Assembly (NCBI RefSeq): GCF_030209435.1
Contig: NZ_JARVRX010000001.1
Location: forward strand, 124,001-188,000
From: Mycolicibacterium sp. lyk4-40-TYG-92
Lineage (GTDB): Bacteria; Actinomycetota; Actinomycetes; Mycobacteriales; Mycobacteriaceae
Reading direction: 5' to 3'
DNA: 64,000 bases
Positions 19,224 through 28,500 of the stretch are shown one piece after another. Positions within the stretch are counted from its first letter, which is position 1, and each line of letters begins with the position of its first letter. Under the pieces are notes generated by a model. That model ran no database searches. It was not told the DNA's origin and saw only the letters and a list, made by a program, of their open reading frames with translations. The translations under genes were made by a program, and so were the position numbers.

Positions 19224-20633
19224 GTGACCGAAAACCGTCTCGAGGGCCTACGGCTCTACGACACCATGACCGGTGCCGTGCGGGACTTCACCCCGGTGCG
19301 GCCCGGGCACGCATCCATCTACCTGTGTGGCGCAACTGTGCAGGGCCTGCCGCACATCGGCCATGTGCGCAGCGGCGTCGCGTTCGACGTGCTGCGACGC
19401 TGGCTGACGGCCAAGGGCTACGACGTCGCGTTCATCCGGAACGTCACCGACATCGACGACAAAATTCTCAACAAGGCCGCCGAAGCCGGCCGGCCGTGGT
19501 GGGAGTGGGCCGCCACCTTCGAGCGGGCCTTCACGGCCGCCTACGACGCGCTGGGCGTGCTGCCGCCGTCGGCCGAGCCGCGGGCGACCGGACACATCAC
19601 GCAGATGGTCGAGGTCATCGAGAAGTTGATCGAGCGCGGGCATGCCTATGCGGCCGGTGGCGACGTCTACTTCGACGTCCTGAGCCTGCCCGACTACGGC
19701 AGGCTGTCGGGCCACCGCATCGACGACGTGCACCAGGGCGAGGGCGTGGCGACCGGAAAGCGGGACCCGCGGGACTTCACCCTGTGGAAGGGCGCCAAGC
19801 CCGGTGAGCCGTCGTGGCCGACGCCGTGGGGCCGGGGCCGCCCCGGCTGGCACACCGAGTGCGTCGCGATGTGCCAGGAGTACCTGGGCTCCGTATTCGA
19901 CATCCATGCCGGCGGTATGGACCTGATCTTCCCGCACCACGAGAACGAGACCGCCCAGGCCAACGCCTGCGGCGATGAGTTCGCACGGTTCTGGCTGCAC
20001 AACGGCTGGGTCACCATGGGCGGCGAGAAGATGAGCAAGTCCCTGGGGAACGTGCTGGCGATTCCCGCTGTGCTGCAACGGGTTCGGGCCGCCGAGCTGC
20101 GTTACTACCTGGGCAGTGCGCACTACCGGTCCATGCTGGAGTTCTCCGAGAACTCACTGCAGGACGCAGCCAAGGCCTACACCGGCATCGAGGAATTCCT
20201 GCACCGGGTCCGCACCCGGGTGGGCGCCGTCGAGGTCGGCACCTGGACCGAGAAGTTCGCCGCCGCACTGGATGACGACCTGGCGGTACCCGCGGCACTC
20301 GCCGAGGTGCACGCCGCCCGCGCCGACGGCAACCGCGCACTGGACGCCGGCGACCACACCGGCGCGATGGCCGCGGCGACGTCGATCCGGGCCATGATGG
20401 GCATCCTGGGTTGCGACCCCCTCGACGAGCGCTGGGAAACCCGCGATGAGACGTCGGCAGCACTGAATGCTGTTGACGCCCTTGTGCAGTGGGCGCTCAA
20501 GAGCCGCGCCGAGGCCCGGGAGAACCGGGACTGGGCCGCCGCCGACGCGATCCGCGACCAGCTGAAGCTGGCCGGCATCGAGGTCACCGATACCGCTGAC
20601 GGCCCGCAGTGGGCCCTGACTGATGGGGCCTGA
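19224..20633 (+). CDS. cysS: cysteinyl-tRNA synthetase
   Basis: Class I synthetase charging tRNA-Cys. 469 residues from GTG 19224 ([14 protein letters not shown]). Zinc ligands Cys35, Cys213 (HTEC), His238 and the following HE, the HIGH motif at 44-47, and KMSKS at 269-273 are present, followed by a DALR-like C-terminal domain. In M. tuberculosis the equivalent is cysS1 (Rv3580c). Linked to ispF upstream and rlmB downstream (2-base gap). MshC is a paralogue, but length, the C-terminal domain and location favour CysS. Confidence 0.95.
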   Translation: MTENRLEGLRLYDTMTGAVRDFTPVRPGHASIYLCGATVQGLPHIGHVRSGVAFDVLRRWLTAKGYDVAFIRNVTDIDDKILNKAAEAGRPWWEWAATFERAFTAAYDALGVLPPSAEPRATGHITQMVEVIEKLIERGHAYAAGGDVYFDVLSLPDYGRLSGHRIDDVHQGEGVATGKRDPRDFTLWKGAKPGEPSWPTPWGRGRPGWHTECVAMCQEYLGSVFDIHAGGMDLIFPHHENETAQANACGDEFARFWLHNGWVTMGGEKMSKSLGNVLAIPAVLQRVRAAELRYYLGSAHYRSMLEFSENSLQDAAKAYTGIEEFLHRVRTRVGAVEVGTWTEKFAAALDDDLAVPAALAEVHAARADGNRALDAGDHTGAMAAATSIRAMMGILGCDPLDERWETRDETSAALNAVDALVQWALKSRAEARENRDWAAADAIRDQLKLAGIEVTDTADGPQWALTDGA

Positions 20634-20635
20634 CG

Positions 20636-21574
20636 ATGGCCGGAAATTCCCAGCGCCGCGGCGCAATTCGTAAAGAGGGCACCAAGAAGGGGCCGCAGGT
20701 CGGTTCCGGCGGCCAGCGTCGCCGTGGGTTGGAGGGCAAGGGCGCGACCCCGCGTGCCGACCAGCGCCCGAACCACAAGGCGTACAAGATCGCGCAGAAG
20801 ACTGCCCGATCGAACCAGGGGCGGCACAAGAAGACCGATGACGTCGAGGTCGTGGTCGGTCGCAACCCTGTCGTGGAATGCCTGCGTGCCGGCGTCCCGG
20901 CCACTGCGCTGTACGTCGTGCTGGGCACCGAGGCCGACGAGCGGCTCACCGAATCGGTGACGCGTGCGGCCGATGCCGGTATCGCCATCATGGAGGTGCA
21001 GCGCCACGATCTGGACCGCATCACCAGCAACGGCATGCACCAGGGCATTGCGTTGCAGGTGCCGCCCTACCAGTACGCACACCCGGACGACATGCTCAAG
21101 TCGGCGACCTCAGATGCCACCCCGGCGCTGTTGGTGGCCCTGGACAACATCTCGGACCCGCGCAATCTCGGCGCCATCGTGCGCTCGGTCGCGGCGTTCG
21201 GCGGGCACGGCGTTGTGATCCCGCAGCGGCGTTCGGCGTCGGTCAGTGCGGTGGCCTGGCGCACCAGCGCCGGTGCCGCGGCCAGACTGCCGGTGGCCCG
21301 TGCGACGAATCTCAATCGGACCCTGAAGGATTGGGCCGACAAGGGCCTGACGGTCGTCGGGCTCGACGCCGGCGGCGACACCACCCTGGACGAGCTGGAC
21401 GCATCGGGCCCGATGGTGGTCGTGGTGGGTTCCGAGGGCAAGGGCCTGTCGCGACTGGTGCGGGAGAACTGCGACCACATCGTCTCGATCCCGATGGCCG
21501 GACCCACCGAGTCGCTCAACGCGTCGGTGGCCGCCGGTGTGGTGCTGGCCGAGATCGCCCGGCAGCGGCGCTGA
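20636..21574 (+). CDS. rlmB: 23S rRNA 2'-O-methyltransferase (RlmB/TrmH family)
   Basis: SpoU/TrmH knotted methyltransferase, 312 residues. A basic, low-complexity N-terminal extension (about 1-65) is followed by the substrate-binding domain ([15 protein letters not shown]) and the SPOUT core with [26 protein letters not shown] and the terminal [19 protein letters not shown] motif (SAM knot). Immediately follows cysS. It converges with the phosphatase gene with no intervening base. The target G2251-type 2'-O-methylation is assumed from family. Confidence 0.9.
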   Translation: MAGNSQRRGAIRKEGTKKGPQVGSGGQRRRGLEGKGATPRADQRPNHKAYKIAQKTARSNQGRHKKTDDVEVVVGRNPVVECLRAGVPATALYVVLGTEADERLTESVTRAADAGIAIMEVQRHDLDRITSNGMHQGIALQVPPYQYAHPDDMLKSATSDATPALLVALDNISDPRNLGAIVRSVAAFGGHGVVIPQRRSASVSAVAWRTSAGAAARLPVARATNLNRTLKDWADKGLTVVGLDAGGDTTLDELDASGPMVVVVGSEGKGLSRLVRENCDHIVSIPMAGPTESLNASVAAGVVLAEIARQRR

Positions 21575-23131
21575 TCAGCCGTCTGTGCGGGGCCGCGTCA
21601 GGGTGAATCTGTCGACCGCCCGCACCTCGCCGAACGGACCGCTCACCGCGTAGTAGGTGGCGTCGATCGAGGTGTTGCCGCCGGGCCGGCCGGGGTCGAC
21701 GTCGAAAGCGACGAAACCGCAGGGGTTGTCCCGATCCCGGAAGACGGACCAGGGCGCGGCTTCCTCGATGTAGTTCGGCGTCTTCCTTCCGGTGCCGGGA
21801 TTCACCTCGCCCACGGACATGAGGACGCGGCAGCGCGGCTCGGGGAACAGCATCGTGTTCGACGGAATCGACGTGCCGCCCCCGCCGATGACGAGGTGCA
21901 CGGTGCCCTTGCTGGTATCGATCGAACCGGATTGGGCGTCAACCGGATTCGGCGTCAGGGTGTCGGTCGGTAAGGTGCCGTGGATCGCATGGCTGCGTTC
22001 GTAGTGGTGCTCGTGCCCGCAGACCACGAGGTCGACGTTGAACCGGTCGAACAGGGGCAGCCAGTTCTCGCGGATGCCGAGGTCGGCGCCGTTGGTCTTG
22101 TTGCCTGTGGAGACCGCCGTCTGGTGCATGCACACCACGACCCAGTCGATGTCCTTATTGCTGCGGGTGCGTTCGAGTTCTTGTTCGAGCCAACGTTTTT
22201 GGGCTCCGCCGGAATAGCCGCGCACGTACGAGTTGCCGCCGTCCTGGTAGCAGATGTCGTCGTTGGCGAGGATGATCACGCGCACCGAGCCGGCGGTGAA
22301 GGCGTACCACAGGCCGCGGAGCTCGGGGTCGGATCCGGAGTCCGGCAGCCCGAAGTAGGCCTGGTAGGCGCCGTAGCCGATCGGGCCGTTGCCGCGCTCG
22401 TTCTCGTGGTTTCCCGGCGCCGGCATCCACGGTCGGTGCCGCGCGGAGCGGGTGTTGTTCTCGAACCATTCCGACCACGTGCGCACCCGGTCGTGAGCGA
22501 GGTTGGCGTAGCAGAGGTCGCCGTTGACCAGGTGGAACAGTGGGGCCAACCGCTCGACGGCGGTGGTGATGTCACCGGCGGCCGGGGAGCCGACGTGGTC
22601 GTTGCCGAAGGATGCCGCCACCTTGGCGTCGAGCATGGGGGTCGACTGGTCGCCGAAGCTGGTGAACCGGATGGGTGCCCGGCCCCGAGGTGCGGTGCGC
22701 ACCGAGCCCAGCTCGGGATCGGTGCCGTCATGGACGGCGGCGTAGACGTAGTCGGTATCGGGCGCGAGGCCCGTCAGCCGGGCATGGTGGACACGAATCT
22801 CGCTGTGTGACTGCGCATCCCGGTAGGTCACCGTCTCGGCTGCGACGGCGTTGCCGACACCGTCGTCCGGGGTACCCACCATCACGCGGGGGTTCTCGAC
22901 CGCGACGGCGGTGTGCCAGGACACCACGACCTCGGTCGCCGCGTCAGAACCGAACTGGGTGTGCAGTCCGGTGACCGGTGGTGCGCCGCTGCGGTCGGCA
23001 CGCTGCCAGAGCATCGGGCCGGTGCGCCTGGTCGCGACGTATCCGGTGGCGCCCGCTCCGAGTCCCGCGCCGACGAGAGCCGCCGTGCCTCCCACGATCA
23101 GCGTTCTGCGGCTCACGTCCACGACAGCCAT
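21575..23131 (-). CDS. Tat-exported purple-acid-phosphatase-like metallophosphoesterase
   Basis: 518-residue secreted phosphoesterase. The N-terminus has a twin-arginine signal (VSRRTLIVGG, then a hydrophobic Gly/Ala stretch). A fibronectin-III-like domain (about 55-160) precedes the calcineurin-type phosphatase domain with metal-site motifs FGDQST, NGDLCYAN, PGNHENE, CMHQT and VCGHEHHYER, the set found in purple acid phosphatases. The start is the ATG at 23131; upstream in-frame codons belong to other frames. In M. tuberculosis an equivalent protein is encoded elsewhere, so this is a local insertion relative to that order. Confidence 0.85.
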   Translation of the reverse strand: MAVVDVSRRTLIVGGTAALVGAGLGAGATGYVATRRTGPMLWQRADRSGAPPVTGLHTQFGSDAATEVVVSWHTAVAVENPRVMVGTPDDGVGNAVAAETVTYRDAQSHSEIRVHHARLTGLAPDTDYVYAAVHDGTDPELGSVRTAPRGRAPIRFTSFGDQSTPMLDAKVAASFGNDHVGSPAAGDITTAVERLAPLFHLVNGDLCYANLAHDRVRTWSEWFENNTRSARHRPWMPAPGNHENERGNGPIGYGAYQAYFGLPDSGSDPELRGLWYAFTAGSVRVIILANDDICYQDGGNSYVRGYSGGAQKRWLEQELERTRSNKDIDWVVVCMHQTAVSTGNKTNGADLGIRENWLPLFDRFNVDLVVCGHEHHYERSHAIHGTLPTDTLTPNPVDAQSGSIDTSKGTVHLVIGGGGTSIPSNTMLFPEPRCRVLMSVGEVNPGTGRKTPNYIEEAAPWSVFRDRDNPCGFVAFDVDPGRPGGNTSIDATYYAVSGPFGEVRAVDRFTLTRPRTDG

Positions 23132-23217
23132 CTTGCCCGCGATGCGGACGATCGGCCCGGCGGCAACGCCGGCCGCCGACGAATCGACGTGCGCTGTTCT
23201 CGCTGCGGTAACCGCGC

Positions 23218-24351
23218 TCAGCGCAGTCCCAGCATCGAACAGCTCAACCATAATCCGGTCACGGCCAGAACCAGGGTGACCGGCACCGTCACCAGTCCGA
23301 CGGTCGTGAACTCGCGGGCCCGCGCGGGCATCTCGTCGCGGACCACATTGCGCCACAAGAGGTTCGACAGTGATCCGGGGTAGGTCAGGTTGGGGCCGAT
23401 GTTCACCCCGATGAGGACCGCCAGCACCGCGACCGGCCCACCGGCCGCGACCAGTGGCAGCAGCACCAGCACGGCGGGCAGATTGTTGATCAGATTCGAG
23501 AGCACGGCCGCCACGGCGGCGATGCCGAGCAGCGCCGGCAGGGTGCTGCCGTGCGGCAACAGCTGCGAGACGACCCGGCCGAGCCCGAGATCCAGTACCG
23601 CGCTCACCAGCACGCCCAGCGCCAGCACCGCGACGAGGAACGGCACGTTGGCCGCCCGCACGATGCCGAGCGGCGTCTCGTGGCCGCGCACGACGGCCCG
23701 TACCGCGAGCACCGCAGCACCGGCGAACGCGGCCCACGCCGGCTCCAGGCCGAGCAGCGACGTGGCGCCGAAGCCGATCAACGTCAGGACCAGTACGGCA
23801 AGGACGAAATACGGGACCTCCGGTGCGGGCGGAGCCGGCCCGTCCACGGCGCCGACCCGCAGTTCACGCCGGAAGAACCACCGCAGCAACACATATTCGG
23901 CGGCGACCGCGAGCAGCCAGGGCAGGGACATCGCGGCGGTGAATCTGGTGAAGCTCAGGCCGGCGGTCGTAAACGCCAGCAGATTGGTCAGATTCGACAC
24001 GGGCAGCAGCAGCGACGCGGTGTTGGCCAGGTGGGCAGCGGCATAGCCGTGTGGCCGCGCCGGTACGTCCAGTGTTCGTGCGGTCGACAGCACGACAGGC
24101 GTCAGCAGCACGACGGTGGCATCGAGGCTCAGCACGGCGGTGGTCGCGGCCGCGATGAGGAAGACGGTGACCAGCAGCCGGCGGGCCCTGGCCTGTCCGG
24201 ATTGCCCTGCGCCCCAACTGTGCCGGGCCATGTAGACGCCGGCCGCGTGGAACAGCCCTTCGTCGTCGCAGAGTTTGGCCAGTACCAGGACGGCGGCCAG
24301 AAACCCGACGACCGGCAGCAAGCGGCCGATCTCGTGCAGCGCGGTGTTCAC
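23218..24351 (-). CDS. ArsB/NhaD-type permease (ArsB2-like)
   Basis: 377-residue integral membrane protein with about ten hydrophobic segments, of the ArsB/ion-transporter superfamily. The C-terminal half has LSNLINNLPAVLVLLPL and GVNIGPNLTYPGSLSNLL, typical of this superfamily. The GTG at 24351 overlaps the stop of the upstream MBL gene by 4 bases. The place matches Rv3578 (arsB2) after the rlmB block. No arsenic regulator or arsC is near, so the substrate (arsenite or another anion) is uncertain. Confidence 0.83.
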   Translation of the reverse strand: MNTALHEIGRLLPVVGFLAAVLVLAKLCDDEGLFHAAGVYMARHSWGAGQSGQARARRLLVTVFLIAAATTAVLSLDATVVLLTPVVLSTARTLDVPARPHGYAAAHLANTASLLLPVSNLTNLLAFTTAGLSFTRFTAAMSLPWLLAVAAEYVLLRWFFRRELRVGAVDGPAPPAPEVPYFVLAVLVLTLIGFGATSLLGLEPAWAAFAGAAVLAVRAVVRGHETPLGIVRAANVPFLVAVLALGVLVSAVLDLGLGRVVSQLLPHGSTLPALLGIAAVAAVLSNLINNLPAVLVLLPLVAAGGPVAVLAVLIGVNIGPNLTYPGSLSNLLWRNVVRDEMPARAREFTTVGLVTVPVTLVLAVTGLWLSCSMLGLR

Positions 24352-25268
24352 AGCCAGGGATCGGCGGGTTGCCAGAGCGTCGGCAGATGCAGCGGGACGC
24401 CATCGTCGGCGGCCAGCCGGCTCAGCACCCGCATCGAGACGTCGAGGTCGTCGCCGGCGTAGGGCAGGGCGCGCAGCGGCTCGTGCAGGGGCCGGAAGAA
24501 GTCGTCCCAGTGCGTCAGCACCACCCGGCGCGCACCGACGGTCCGGACCGTCTCGTTCCAGTAGTCGACGAGGTACTTCTCGGGCTGCAGGCCGAGCTGC
24601 CCGATCCCGAGGTACACGACCTCGGCGCGTTGCCCGGCGAGGGCGCCCGGTACGAAGCCGGCACTGCCGACGGCGAGCAGGCTCCGGCCGCTGCTGCGGT
24701 GGTGGATGTGCGTGGACCACGCCTCGCCGCACTTGTAGGCCGACGCCCGCACCGGCGGCACCACGGGTGCGGTGATGGTGCCGGGGAAACGGTCGGGTGG
24801 GCAGTGGTGGCCGGTGAACAGCGTGACGTCGAAGGCGCCCAACGTGATCGGCTCGCCCGGGGTGGCCACCGTGAGCTGCGAGTCGGGCAGTCCGCCGCCC
24901 CGGCCGATGTGAGCGGCCGATGCTCCGCCCACCAGCTGTGCGCCGGTCCGCGCGGCGACGGATGCGGAGTCCATGGCGTGGTCGAAGTGCGTGTGGACCG
25001 GCAGCACCGCATCGAGCCGGTCGATGCCGAGCCGGTGCAGGCAGCCATCAATGCGAGCTAGCGCCGGGGTCAATCGGCCCAATCCGACCGCCAAGAGACT
25101 CGGCCGGGAGAAGAAGCCGTCGGTCAACAGTGCCGACGAACCGTCGGACACCAGCATGGTGGTGACGCCGGCCCACGTGACGGTCAGCGGAGCGCCGGGG
25201 CTGGCCGCGGGCTGATCGAAGTAGCGGGTGTAGGCGGCCAGGTCGGGCCGGCCGAGTTTGAGTCGCAT
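24348..25268 (-). CDS. MBL-fold metallohydrolase
   Basis: 306-residue metallo-beta-lactamase-fold protein with the zinc motif H-x-H-x-D-H (VHTHFDHAMD, about residues 90-96) and later His/Asp residues (LFTGHHCPPD, LTHWDDFF). It resembles the Rv3577 position homologue. Coupled at both ends: its start overlaps the pxpA stop and its stop overlaps the permease start. The substrate is unknown; RNase Z/J-type function is unlikely because the extra RNase motifs are missing. Confidence 0.8.
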   Translation of the reverse strand: MRLKLGRPDLAAYTRYFDQPAASPGAPLTVTWAGVTTMLVSDGSSALLTDGFFSRPSLLAVGLGRLTPALARIDGCLHRLGIDRLDAVLPVHTHFDHAMDSASVAARTGAQLVGGASAAHIGRGGGLPDSQLTVATPGEPITLGAFDVTLFTGHHCPPDRFPGTITAPVVPPVRASAYKCGEAWSTHIHHRSSGRSLLAVGSAGFVPGALAGQRAEVVYLGIGQLGLQPEKYLVDYWNETVRTVGARRVVLTHWDDFFRPLHEPLRALPYAGDDLDVSMRVLSRLAADDGVPLHLPTLWQPADPWL

Positions 25269-26026
25269 CAGCAGAAGGCCTCGATCTGTACGTTGTCGGT
25301 GGTCAGCCGGTCGCGGACCGCCCGGGCGATGTCGACGGCACCTGGCGAATCGCCATGTACGCAAATTGATTTCACGGTGATCTTGATGGTGGAACCGTCG
25401 ACGGCGCCGACGCGGCCCGCGGTCACCATGGAGGCCACCCGGTCGGCGATGGTCGACACGTTGTGCAGCACCGCATTGCGTTGTGTACGCGGCACCAGTT
25501 GTCCGTCCGGGCGATACGAGCGGTCGGCGAAGGCCTCGGGCACGGTGCGCAATCCCAGTTCGTCTGCGGCGGCGAAGAACGCCGAACCGGCCAGTCCCAA
25601 TACGGGCAGTGCGGGGTCCACGGCGTGGACGGCCGCTGCCACCGCGCGCGCCTGCACGTGATCGGTGACGATCGTGTTGTACAGGGCGCCATGGGGTTTG
25701 ACGTAGCTGACGGTCGATCCGGCGACGTGCGCCAGGGCCTGCAACGCGCCGATCTGGTAGATCACGTCGGCGGTCAGGTCGTCCGAGCCGACATCGATGT
25801 AGCGGCGGCCGAAGCCCGCCAGGTCGCGATAGCCCACCTGCGCGCCGATCCGGACGCCGCGTTCGGCGGCGGCCCGGCAGACCCGCAGCAGCCCGGCCGG
25901 GTCGCCGGCGTGGAAGCCGCAGGCGATGTTGGCACTGGTGACCAGATCGAGCATCGCGTCGTCGTCGCCCAGGCGCCACACCCCGAAGCTCTCGCCGAGA
26001 TCGGCGTTGAGGTCCACAGCAGACAT
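25268..26026 (-). CDS. pxpA: 5-oxoprolinase subunit A (LamB/YcsF family)
   Basis: 252-residue LamB/YcsF-family protein; in PxpABC it takes part in ATP-dependent cleavage of 5-oxoproline to glutamate. It begins MSAVDLNADLGESFGVW and contains NIACGFHAGDP and YVKPHGALYN, hallmark stretches. The start is the ATG at 26026, which lies inside a long palindrome shared with the divergent sulfurtransferase start. PxpB/PxpC partners are not in the window, so the complex must be encoded elsewhere or the protein acts otherwise. Confidence 0.9.
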   Translation of the reverse strand: MSAVDLNADLGESFGVWRLGDDDAMLDLVTSANIACGFHAGDPAGLLRVCRAAAERGVRIGAQVGYRDLAGFGRRYIDVGSDDLTADVIYQIGALQALAHVAGSTVSYVKPHGALYNTIVTDHVQARAVAAAVHAVDPALPVLGLAGSAFFAAADELGLRTVPEAFADRSYRPDGQLVPRTQRNAVLHNVSTIADRVASMVTAGRVGAVDGSTIKITVKSICVHGDSPGAVDIARAVRDRLTTDNVQIEAFC

Positions 26027-26055
26027 GTCCGCCAGCCTAGGCTGGCGGACATGTC
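26022..26055. repeat. 34-base perfect palindrome across two divergent start codons
   Basis: Positions 26022-26055 read identically on both strands; the centre is CCAGCCTAGGCTGG and each arm ends GACATG(TC). The outer arms contain the ATG of pxpA (minus) and of the sulfurtransferase (plus), which are only 24 bases apart. No separate ribosome sites fit in the gap. Confidence 0.9.
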
Positions 26056-26851
26056 CACTCGTGACGACATTCTCATCACCGCCTTCGGTCTCGCCCAGCT
26101 GATCGCCGCCGGCGACGTCACGCTGCTCGATGTGCGCTGGCAGCTGGCCAAGCCCGACGGCCGCGACGACTACCTGGCCGGGCACATTCCCGACGCGGTG
26201 TACGTCTCGCTGGAGGACGAGCTCTCGGACCACACCGTGACGGGACGCGGCCGTCATCCGCTGCCGTCGGGCGCTGCGGTGCAGGAGGCCGCGCGCCGTT
26301 GGGGCGTGCGCGACGGCGTGCCCACCGTCGTGTACGACGACTGGAATCGCGCCGGGTCGGCGCGCGCCTGGTGGGTGCTGCGCGCCGCCGGGATCGAGAA
26401 CGTCCGCATCCTCGACGGCGGGCTGGCCGCGTGGACGACGTCGGGTGGCCCGCTGGACCGCGGTGAGGTCCAACCGGCACCGGGTGACGCCACGGTCGCC
26501 CACCAGGACCTCTATGCGGGCGCCATGCCCACTCTGACCGCCGACGAGGCCGCGGCCCTGGGCCCGCGCCTGGGTGACGTCCGTGCGCCGGAGCGGTTCC
26601 GCGGCGACGTCGAACCCATGGACCCCGTCGCCGGGCACATTCCGGGTGCGATCAATCTGCCGAGCGTGCTCGCCGCCGACGGCACGCTGCGCGCCGACGG
26701 TGCGGACGTGGATGGCGTCTACTGCGGGTCGGGCGTCACCGCGGCAGTGGCGGTGGCCGCGCTGGCGGCCGCCGGCCGGGACGTGGCGCTGTTCCCCGGC
26801 TCGTGGTCGCAGTGGAGCAACGAGCCCGGGCGACCGGTGGGGCGAGCGTAG
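26051..26851 (+). CDS. rhodanese-type sulfurtransferase (SseA-like)
   Basis: 266-residue tandem-rhodanese protein (thiosulfate or 3-mercaptopyruvate sulfurtransferase class). The N-terminal domain (about 10-130; LLDVRW, AGHIPDAVYVSLEDEL, YDDWNRAGSARAWWVL) lacks the active Cys. The C-terminal domain has the catalytic loop YCGSGVTA (Cys about residue 225) after GHIPGAINLPS. The CGSGVT loop resembles mercaptopyruvate-type enzymes. The start ATG lies in the 34-base palindrome shared with pxpA. It converges on the zinc permease gene. Confidence 0.86.
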   Translation: MSTRDDILITAFGLAQLIAAGDVTLLDVRWQLAKPDGRDDYLAGHIPDAVYVSLEDELSDHTVTGRGRHPLPSGAAVQEAARRWGVRDGVPTVVYDDWNRAGSARAWWVLRAAGIENVRILDGGLAAWTTSGGPLDRGEVQPAPGDATVAHQDLYAGAMPTLTADEAAALGPRLGDVRAPERFRGDVEPMDPVAGHIPGAINLPSVLAADGTLRADGADVDGVYCGSGVTAAVAVAALAAAGRDVALFPGSWSQWSNEPGRPVGRA

Positions 26852-26870
26852 CGACGGGTGGGTGCTCCCG

Positions 26871-27701
26871 CTACCGGCGACTGAGTTTTCCGGCGCCCCA
26901 GCACAGCAGGTAGATGCCGAACGAGATCGACGTCACGAACACCGACACCGGGACGCCGGGGGCCAGCGACAGCACGATGCCGCCGACCGCGGCGATCTCG
27001 GCGAAAATCACCGACGCCACCATCGTGGTGACGGGGGAGCTGAAGACCCGGCCGGCCGCGGCGGCGGGGGTGATCAACAGCGACATCACCAGCAGTGCCC
27101 CGACGATCTGCACGCCCTGCGCGGCCGCGACGCCGACCAGTGCGGCGAACACGATGCCCAGCGCCCGCACCGGAACCCCGCGGGCGGCAGCCACTTCCGG
27201 GTCGGCGGTGGCGAACAGCAGCGGCCGGTAGCAGGCCGCCAGGATCGCGACCACCAGCACGGTCACCACCGCCAGCAGCGCCAGACCCGAATAGCCGACG
27301 CCGACGATCTGCCCGGTGAGCAACGCGAAACTGGTGCCCGTGCGGCCGGGGTAGAGATGGATGAACAGCACGGCCAGGCCGAGGCCGAAGGCCAGCACGA
27401 CGCCGATGGCCGAGTCCCGCTCGCGTGAGCGTTGCCCAAGGATGCCGAAAAGGATTGCCGCCAGGGCACTCCCGACGAGGGCACCGAGACCGACGTTGAG
27501 CCCGGTCAGCAGGGCGAAGGCGGCGCCGGTGAGGGAGAGTTCGCTGGAGCCGTGCACCGCGAACGACATCTGCCGCATGACGATGAACGGTCCGATCAGA
27601 CCACCGAGCAGCGCCAGCAGCGCCGCCGCGAGCACGGCCTGTTGGACGAAGTCGCGGCCGAGCAGGTCTGCGGTCAGCGCCGTGTCGAAGAAGTTATTCA
27701 C
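26871..27701 (-). CDS. znuB: zinc ABC transporter permease (ZnuB-like)
   Basis: ABC-3-family metal permease, about 276 residues with eight or so membrane segments (LAAALLALLGGLIGPFIVMRQMSF..., IVGALLVMSLLITPAAAA). The GTG at 27701 overlaps the stop of the ATPase gene (GTGAATAA), implying coupling; an ATG at 27719 is also possible. With znuC and znuA upstream on the same strand and a Zur-like box before znuA, high-affinity zinc import is the best reading; manganese cannot be excluded by sequence alone. Confidence 0.88.
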   Translation of the reverse strand: MNNFFDTALTADLLGRDFVQQAVLAAALLALLGGLIGPFIVMRQMSFAVHGSSELSLTGAAFALLTGLNVGLGALVGSALAAILFGILGQRSRERDSAIGVVLAFGLGLAVLFIHLYPGRTGTSFALLTGQIVGVGYSGLALLAVVTVLVVAILAACYRPLLFATADPEVAAARGVPVRALGIVFAALVGVAAAQGVQIVGALLVMSLLITPAAAAGRVFSSPVTTMVASVIFAEIAAVGGIVLSLAPGVPVSVFVTSISFGIYLLCWGAGKLSRR

Positions 27702-28491
27702 AACAGTGCCCACTCGCATGCTCGGAGTTGTCCACGCCGGCACCGTCCTGGCCGACGACGACGTACTGGCCGCCGATCCGGGCGACCTCGATGTCGGCGC
27801 GGTACAGCGCCGACAGCGTCTCGGACGTCATGACCTCCTCGACGGTGCCGATCCGGAAGCGGCCCTCCACCAGGTACAGCACGCGGTCGACGTACGGCAG
27901 CACGGGGTTGACCTCGTGGGTGACGAACAGGACCGCGGTACCGGCGTCCTTGCGGCGCTGGTCGATGAGGCTCGACACAAGTTTCGCGTTGGCCGGGTCG
28001 AGGTTGAGCAGCGGTTCGTCGCACAGCAGCAGCGCCGGGTCGGATGCCAGGGCCTGTGCGATGCGGACGCGCTGCAGTTCACCGCCGGACATCACCGACA
28101 CCGGGACGTCGGCGAGGCGGGTGCCGTCGACCTGGCCGAGCGCCCTGGTGACCACGGCGCGCCGCTGCGCCCGCTTCCGCGGACCGGCGAAACCCCACTG
28201 GTGCCCGTCGCAGCCGAGGCCGACGAGATCGCGGCCGCGCAACGTCAGCCCGGTGTCCAGTGAGCGGTGCTGCGGCACATAGCCGATGGCGCCGGTGGTG
28301 GTCATCCGGCCGGCGGTCAGCGGCTGTTGGCGCAGCAGCACTTTGAGCAGCGACGTCTTGCCGGTGCCGTTCGGGCCGAGCACCGCGATGAATTCACCGC
28401 GGCGCACCGTCAGATCCAGCCGGTCCCACAGCACGCGGTCGCCGAACGACAGTCGTGCGCCGGTGAGTTCGGCGACCGCAGCAGAAGTCAC
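27694..28491 (-). CDS. znuC: zinc ABC transporter ATP-binding protein (ZnuC-like)
   Basis: 265-residue ABC ATPase. Walker A GPNGTGKTS (about 39-47), signature MSGGELQR, Walker B LLLCDEPLLNLD and the H-loop THE are present. The C-terminal tail is unusual, ending in His/Cys residues (HASGHCCE) that could sense or bind zinc. GTG start at 28491, 9 bases after the znuA stop. It energises the permease encoded next. Confidence 0.9.
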   Translation of the reverse strand: MTSAAVAELTGARLSFGDRVLWDRLDLTVRRGEFIAVLGPNGTGKTSLLKVLLRQQPLTAGRMTTTGAIGYVPQHRSLDTGLTLRGRDLVGLGCDGHQWGFAGPRKRAQRRAVVTRALGQVDGTRLADVPVSVMSGGELQRVRIAQALASDPALLLCDEPLLNLDPANAKLVSSLIDQRRKDAGTAVLFVTHEVNPVLPYVDRVLYLVEGRFRIGTVEEVMTSETLSALYRADIEVARIGGQYVVVGQDGAGVDNSEHASGHCCE

Positions 28492-28500
28492 GGTTACTGA

